Shown in pieces: positions 60,507-64,000 of a stretch of 64,000 bases of DNA. The stretch is from Flectobacillus longus (GTDB lineage: Bacteria; Bacteroidota; Bacteroidia; Cytophagales; Spirosomataceae). Within the stretch, counting starts at the first letter, position 1. Each line of letters begins with the position of its first letter. The notes under the pieces were generated by a model, which had not been told where the DNA came from, did no database searches, and saw only the letters and a list, made by a program, of their open reading frames with translations. The stretch is from the NCBI RefSeq assembly GCF_030056705.1, contig NZ_JASHIC010000036.1, positions 1 through 64,000 of the forward strand. Direction: 5' to 3'. Position numbers and translations under genes: made by a program.

Positions 60507-60532
60507 AAAAACATGATAATTGTCATGTTTTT
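60507..60532. promoter_or_regulatory. 26-base palindrome upstream of the usp gene
   Basis: AAAAACATGA (60507-60516) and TCATGTTTTT (60523-60532) are perfect complements around 6 bases. The centre contains TGATAATTGTCA, fitting TGA-N6-TCA. It is either a bidirectional terminator for the preceding gene or an Fnr-type operator about 93 bases before the universal stress gene, or both. Confidence 0.5.
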
Positions 60533-60624
60533 AATATCAGAAAAACGTCAACTTTACCGTATATCAATGATATATTAGTAGCTAAATCAAGTTTATGTTT
60601 TTCCATTAAATCTATAAAAAAGTC

Positions 60625-61452
60625 ATGAAAAAGATTCTTGTGCCTACAGATTTCTCTGAACTATCGTTAGCAGCATTAGATGTAGCAGCCATGTTTGCTC
60701 GTGCAACATCGGCCGAAATTGTCCTATATCACAAAGATTTTATTATTCTTCCAAACATAGATTTTATTGAAGCGCCTATTACAACCTACGATGTAGAAAC
60801 TAACGAAGCGATTCATAATCAAACGCAAAAGCAACTGGAAGATATTATACAATCACCTAAATATGAAGGAATTAGTATTGTTGTATATAATACTGATGAT
60901 TACGAAGAATTAGGTGAGGCCATTTCTGAAAGAACAGATATTGACTTAATCGTCATGGGTTCAGAAGGAGCAACAGGTTGGAAAGAGTTTTTGGATGGCT
61001 CTAATTCAGAAAGTGTAGTAAGACACGCTCATTGTCCTGTATTGGTTATCAAAGAACCGACATCAATTTTTTACCCTCGCAAAGTAATGTTTGCTGTCGA
61101 TTTTGAAACGCCTTTTGATGATAAGCTCATTAAGACTTTGAGCCATGAAATCGAACAAGTGTATGTGGTTTACGTAAATTCTTCTGATGGTTTTGAGGAT
61201 ACCAGAACTATCAACGAGAAAATGGCAGCTTTTGAAAAAGAGCATAATCTTACCGATCATGAGTTTGTGATTTATAATGACTACAGCGCAAGTAATGGCG
61301 TAATTCATGCAGCCGAAGATTTACAAGCCGATCTCATCGTCATGTCGACAAAAGCTCGTTCTGGACTGAGTCATTTCTTATTTGGTAGCGTAACCGAAAC
61401 GGTAATCAACCACTCAAGCATTCCTGTGCTTGCCACTTTAGCAAAACATTAA
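60625..61452 (+). CDS. Tandem universal stress protein (UspA family)
   Basis: A 275-residue protein with two Usp domains. The first (1-~145) starts KKILVPTDFSELSLAALDVAA and ends with VMGSEGATGWKEFLDGSNSESVVRHAHCPVLVI; the second (~150-275) ends STKARSGLSHFLFGSVTETVINHSSIPVLATL. Each end has a G-x2-G-x(9)-G-S/T type ATP-binding pattern, though the first is loose. Such tandem Usps are common near cbb3 and Fnr genes in Bacteroidota and respond to low oxygen or energy stress. Confidence 0.92.
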   Translation: MKKILVPTDFSELSLAALDVAAMFARATSAEIVLYHKDFIILPNIDFIEAPITTYDVETNEAIHNQTQKQLEDIIQSPKYEGISIVVYNTDDYEELGEAISERTDIDLIVMGSEGATGWKEFLDGSNSESVVRHAHCPVLVIKEPTSIFYPRKVMFAVDFETPFDDKLIKTLSHEIEQVYVVYVNSSDGFEDTRTINEKMAAFEKEHNLTDHEFVIYNDYSASNGVIHAAEDLQADLIVMSTKARSGLSHFLFGSVTETVINHSSIPVLATLAKH

Positions 61453-61639
61453 TTAAACCGTTAGACGTTCTTTTTGTCGAATCAATGAAATTCCTGGAAT
61501 GGCAATTCGGCAAACACGAATGGTACTTGATATCAGGATTTTACCAACAATTTAATAGCTCAGGCTACTGAAATATTCTTTTGAAAAATCACAAACTGAT
61601 ATTCAATTTTTGAATTTATGTAGTCATGAGCCATGAAAA

Positions 61640-61666
61640 AGGCGTAGAAACTGTGTTTCTACGCCT
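61640..61666. terminator. Bidirectional terminator
   Basis: A perfect 12-base stem (AGGCGTAGAAAC at 61640-61651 with its complement at 61655-61666), loop TGT. T-rich sequence flanks it on both strands, so it may end both usp and the convergent regulator gene. Confidence 0.82.
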
Positions 61667-61688
61667 AATTTTTTGTTTGAAACCTCTC

Positions 61689-62750
61689 CTAATTTCTTAA
61701 ATTAGCCAACTTCTTCTCGTCGATAATCGTAATTTCACTACCGCTAATTTCGATAAGCTTATCAGCTTTAAATTCGCTCAATGTTCGAATAAGTGATTCT
61801 GTGGCAGTACCCACAATAGATGCCAAATCGTCTCTTGAAATTTTCATAGTAAATTTCATACTTTCCTCTGCTCTATATTTTTTCTGTAACAATAAAAGAC
61901 CATCTGCTACACGCTTACGAAGTGAATTATATGCCATACCTAACAAATAGGTTTCTTTATCTGCAATATTATTGGCCAACAATTTGATAAATTTATTGGC
62001 AACTTGCTGGTTTTTGGACAATAGCTCCATAAAATCGCCTCTTGGGATACCAATAATTTGAGAATCTTCCAATGCCTCGGCAGTTTCCTGATAGTCAGTA
62101 TTTTCGATAATGGCAATATGTCCAAAGAAATCGCTTTCATTGTACAAACCAGTTACAAACTCTTTTCCATCTCTATTGGTTTTATAAGTCTTTATTTTTC
62201 CTGATTTCAAGAAATAAAACTTGATGGGTTCATCGCCTTCAGAATACACAATTTGTTTTTTCTTCAATGTCGACACCTTTCTATCTGACGACAAATCCGT
62301 TAAATCTCTGTATTTATTTGCCTCCGAATACAGTTCTTCCAAATGCTCATGAGCCACTTTTCCAGCACCATGCAACAGCTGTTCTACTTTTTTCAAACGA
62401 CTTTCGATGGCATTCAATAACTCTATTTCGTGAAATGGCTTGGTCAAATAGTCATCAGCACCCATTTCCATTCCTTTTCTAAAATCAGTTCTTTCAGTTT
62501 TGGCAGTCAAGAAAATAAATGGAATACCTTGTAAATCGGGATTTTGATTAAAGATATGGAGAACGCCATATCCATCAAGCACAGGCATCATAATATCGCA
62601 AATTACAATATCAGGGCGACTTTGAATGGCTTTTTCAACTCCATCTTTACCGTTAACTGCGGTAATTACCTCGTAGTTAGCCAATTCGAGAATCTCGGCG
62701 GTGGTTTCTCTGATGTCATCGCTGTCTTCGATAAGTAATATCTTTTTCAT
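61689..62750 (-). CDS. Response regulator fused to Crp/Fnr-type DNA-binding module
   Basis: A 353-residue protein from the ATG at 62750. The N-terminal receiver (1-~122) has KKILLIEDSDD, the phosphoacceptor in VICDIMMPVLDG (about D53), TAKT and the lysine in LTKPFHE. A linker with a helix leads to a cNMP-binding-fold domain (~165-270; IVYSEGDEPIKFYFLKSGKIKTY) and a Crp HTH (ISRDDLASIVGTATESLIRTLSEF). The HTH closely resembles that of the Fnr-like protein at 59243, so it may recognise similar sites. It lies downstream of the PAS kinase, which probably phosphorylates it. Confidence 0.9.
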   Translation of the reverse strand: MKKILLIEDSDDIRETTAEILELANYEVITAVNGKDGVEKAIQSRPDIVICDIMMPVLDGYGVLHIFNQNPDLQGIPFIFLTAKTERTDFRKGMEMGADDYLTKPFHEIELLNAIESRLKKVEQLLHGAGKVAHEHLEELYSEANKYRDLTDLSSDRKVSTLKKKQIVYSEGDEPIKFYFLKSGKIKTYKTNRDGKEFVTGLYNESDFFGHIAIIENTDYQETAEALEDSQIIGIPRGDFMELLSKNQQVANKFIKLLANNIADKETYLLGMAYNSLRKRVADGLLLLQKKYRAEESMKFTMKISRDDLASIVGTATESLIRTLSEFKADKLIEISGSEITIIDEKKLANLRN

Positions 62751-62923
62751 AAAGCTTAATTGTTGTGTTAAGACAAGTTTTAACAAATGATTTTTATTGA
62801 ATATTGAGGGAAATATAAATTAGTGCTGAATGATGAGTTGCGAATGTGGAGTTTTGGTCATAGCACCTTACTTAACACGATTCTTTTATGTCTTTTATGT
62901 AAAGAGCCTAAGAAAAGGCTAAA

Positions 62924-64000
62924 TCAAGCTAAATCCAACTGCACAGTTACGGTTGTACCTTCGTTGAGTTTACTCGAAATACTTACTTTTCCTCCAAGTA
63001 ATTCGGTGTATTTGGCAACAATGTGTAAGCCTAATCCTGTACCTTGAATATTGGTAACGTTCACGCCTCTAAAGAATCGATCAAACAAATGTTTTTGATC
63101 TTCTTCCGAAATACCAATACCTTCATCGTGTACACTCAAGACGAAATGAGACGGCAGTTTTTGAGTTCTAATCGTAATACACGAGCTCTCTCCCGAAAAC
63201 TTCACCGCATTGGAACATAAATTGATAATAATTTTTCGTAACAAGGATTTGTCCGTAAAAAGCTCAGTTTCGCCCGAATGCTCAAAGCGTAAGTTTTGAT
63301 TTTTCTTTAACAAATTACTAACATCTGCCAAGGTATCATTTACCAAATCAGGAATTTCGACTTCGGCCAAATGTGCTTCTATTTTACCTTCTTCAAGTTT
63401 TCCTACCGACAAAAATTCTTCTAAAATATCGGTCAAATTACTTACAGCTGACTTTATTCGGTGAACATGCTTTTCTCTTTTTTCGTGATCTTCGGTTTTG
63501 GGATATTTCGAAATTAGAGATGCAGAAGACAAAATGGCCGTCAATGGCGTTCTAAATTCGTGCGATGCCATTGCTACAAAACGAGATTTGAGTTCACCCA
63601 ACTCTTTTTCCTTACTCAAGGCCAATTCTAGTTCTTGCTTCGATTCTTCTAAATCTTTAAGTGTTTCAACAAGCGCATTGGTTCGATTCATGACTTCTTG
63701 TTCAAGGCTCTCATTGAGTTTTTTAATTTCTTGATTTTTCAAAATCATCTCCATCTCGATTTTCTTCTTATAGGTAATATCGTTGATAAAAGAGATGAAA
63801 TATTGATTACCATTTTGTTCAAAAAAACTCAAACTGATTTCTACCGAAAATAAAGTCCCATCTTTTTTGCGCGCTTTCAAATCCAGTCCAATACCCATTG
63901 GACGAATTTGAGGTTTGTGCAAATACTTTTCTGTATGTTGGCGATGAGTCTCAGCTAATGCTGTTGGAAGAAGTGTCTCGATAGGCATACCTATGAGCTC
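62924..64000 (-). CDS. PAS histidine kinase (5' end beyond the window)
   Basis: The 3' part of a sensor kinase that continues past position 64000; the reading frame is open at the edge (GELIG-type residues before MPIETLLP, the end of a PAS core). Visible are a PAS/PAC unit with KDGTLFSVEISLSFFEQNG and FINDITYKKKIE, a coiled helix, HisKA with SHEFRTPLTAIL, and the HATPase (LCSNAVKFSGE, DEGIGISEEDQKHLFDRFF, GTGLGLHIVAKYTELLGG). It ends without a receiver. The next gene, 173 bases downstream on the same strand, is the receiver-Crp regulator, its likely partner. Confidence 0.9.
   Translation of the reverse strand, partial: ELIGMPIETLLPTALAETHRQHTEKYLHKPQIRPMGIGLDLKARKKDGTLFSVEISLSFFEQNGNQYFISFINDITYKKKIEMEMILKNQEIKKLNESLEQEVMNRTNALVETLKDLEESKQELELALSKEKELGELKSRFVAMASHEFRTPLTAILSSASLISKYPKTEDHEKREKHVHRIKSAVSNLTDILEEFLSVGKLEEGKIEAHLAEVEIPDLVNDTLADVSNLLKKNQNLRFEHSGETELFTDKSLLRKIIINLCSNAVKFSGESSCITIRTQKLPSHFVLSVHDEGIGISEEDQKHLFDRFFRGVNVTNIQGTGLGLHIVAKYTELLGGKVSISSKLNEGTTVTVQLDLA

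Noticed and set aside
60437-60628. 63-residue open frame between the cNMP-fold and usp genes
   Set aside because: No ribosome site, overlaps the 26-base palindrome and the start of usp in another frame, and the peptide has no protein-like pattern.
1-64000. CRISPR array, tRNA, rRNA or transposase
   Set aside because: I looked for evenly spaced direct repeats, cloverleaf-like blocks and DDE-type proteins on both strands and found none that stood up.

Overview
The window looks like chromosome of an AT-rich Bacteroidota bacterium, most likely order Cytophagales (a Flectobacillus/Arcicella/Runella-like lineage; genus not determinable by eye). The reasons are the fused cbb3 oxidase subunits CcoN and CcoO with a short mono-haem CcoP, many lipoproteins and secreted proteins with Bacteroidota-type signal sequences, an outer-membrane beta-barrel protein with a carboxypeptidase-regulatory-like N-terminus, AraC and HxlR regulators, large hybrid histidine kinases, and weak or absent Shine-Dalgarno sequences. 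I saw no rRNA, tRNA, CRISPR array, transposase or phage gene.

Layout. 0-5 kb: two small membrane or secreted proteins, then a LodA/GoxA-type quinoprotein amino-acid oxidase with its LodB-type flavoprotein. 5-20 kb: mostly single-gene transcription units on the plus strand. These include an HxlR/azoreductase pair, two serine beta-lactamase-fold hydrolases, a periplasmic beta-propeller lipoprotein, an HExxH lipoprotein, a PhzF isomerase, a frameshifted gene, a TPR-Arr (rifampin ADP-ribosyltransferase) fusion, a VanZ protein and an acyltransferase. Small hairpin repeats are scattered between these genes. 20-36 kb: a DUF2975/HTH pair, an outer-membrane receptor, AraC and HxlR regulators with SDR enzymes, a probable class B1 metallo-beta-lactamase, a copper ATPase with a metallochaperone, and a two-gene ATPase plus PIN-like cassette that looks like a defence module. 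36-47 kb: a GH20 hexosaminidase, a 1190-residue hybrid kinase, and a large SF1 helicase.

48-64 kb is a coherent respiratory/microaerobic block: ccoG, ccoP, ccoQ, ccoNO, ccoS, a truncated haemoglobin, an Fe(II)/2-oxoglutarate-type dioxygenase, a fatty acid desaturase, the copper ATPase ccoI, an Fnr-like regulator with an N-terminal cysteine cluster, a lone cyclic-nucleotide-binding-fold protein, a tandem universal stress protein, a receiver-Crp fusion regulator and a PAS histidine kinase that runs off the window. Four sites with a TGA-N6-TCA core lie upstream of ccoS, between ccoI and fnr, before the cNMP-fold gene and before the usp gene. They suggest an oxygen- or redox-responsive regulon.

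Two families of structured intergenic repeats stand out. One is a ~50-base double hairpin (five copies between 0.6 and 28 kb). The other is a ~110-130-base element with a GTAGAGACGCAATG-type core, which in most copies ends in a strong terminator hairpin (copies at 30.5, 36.1, 47.9 and 48.2 kb, with a partial one at 6.3 kb).
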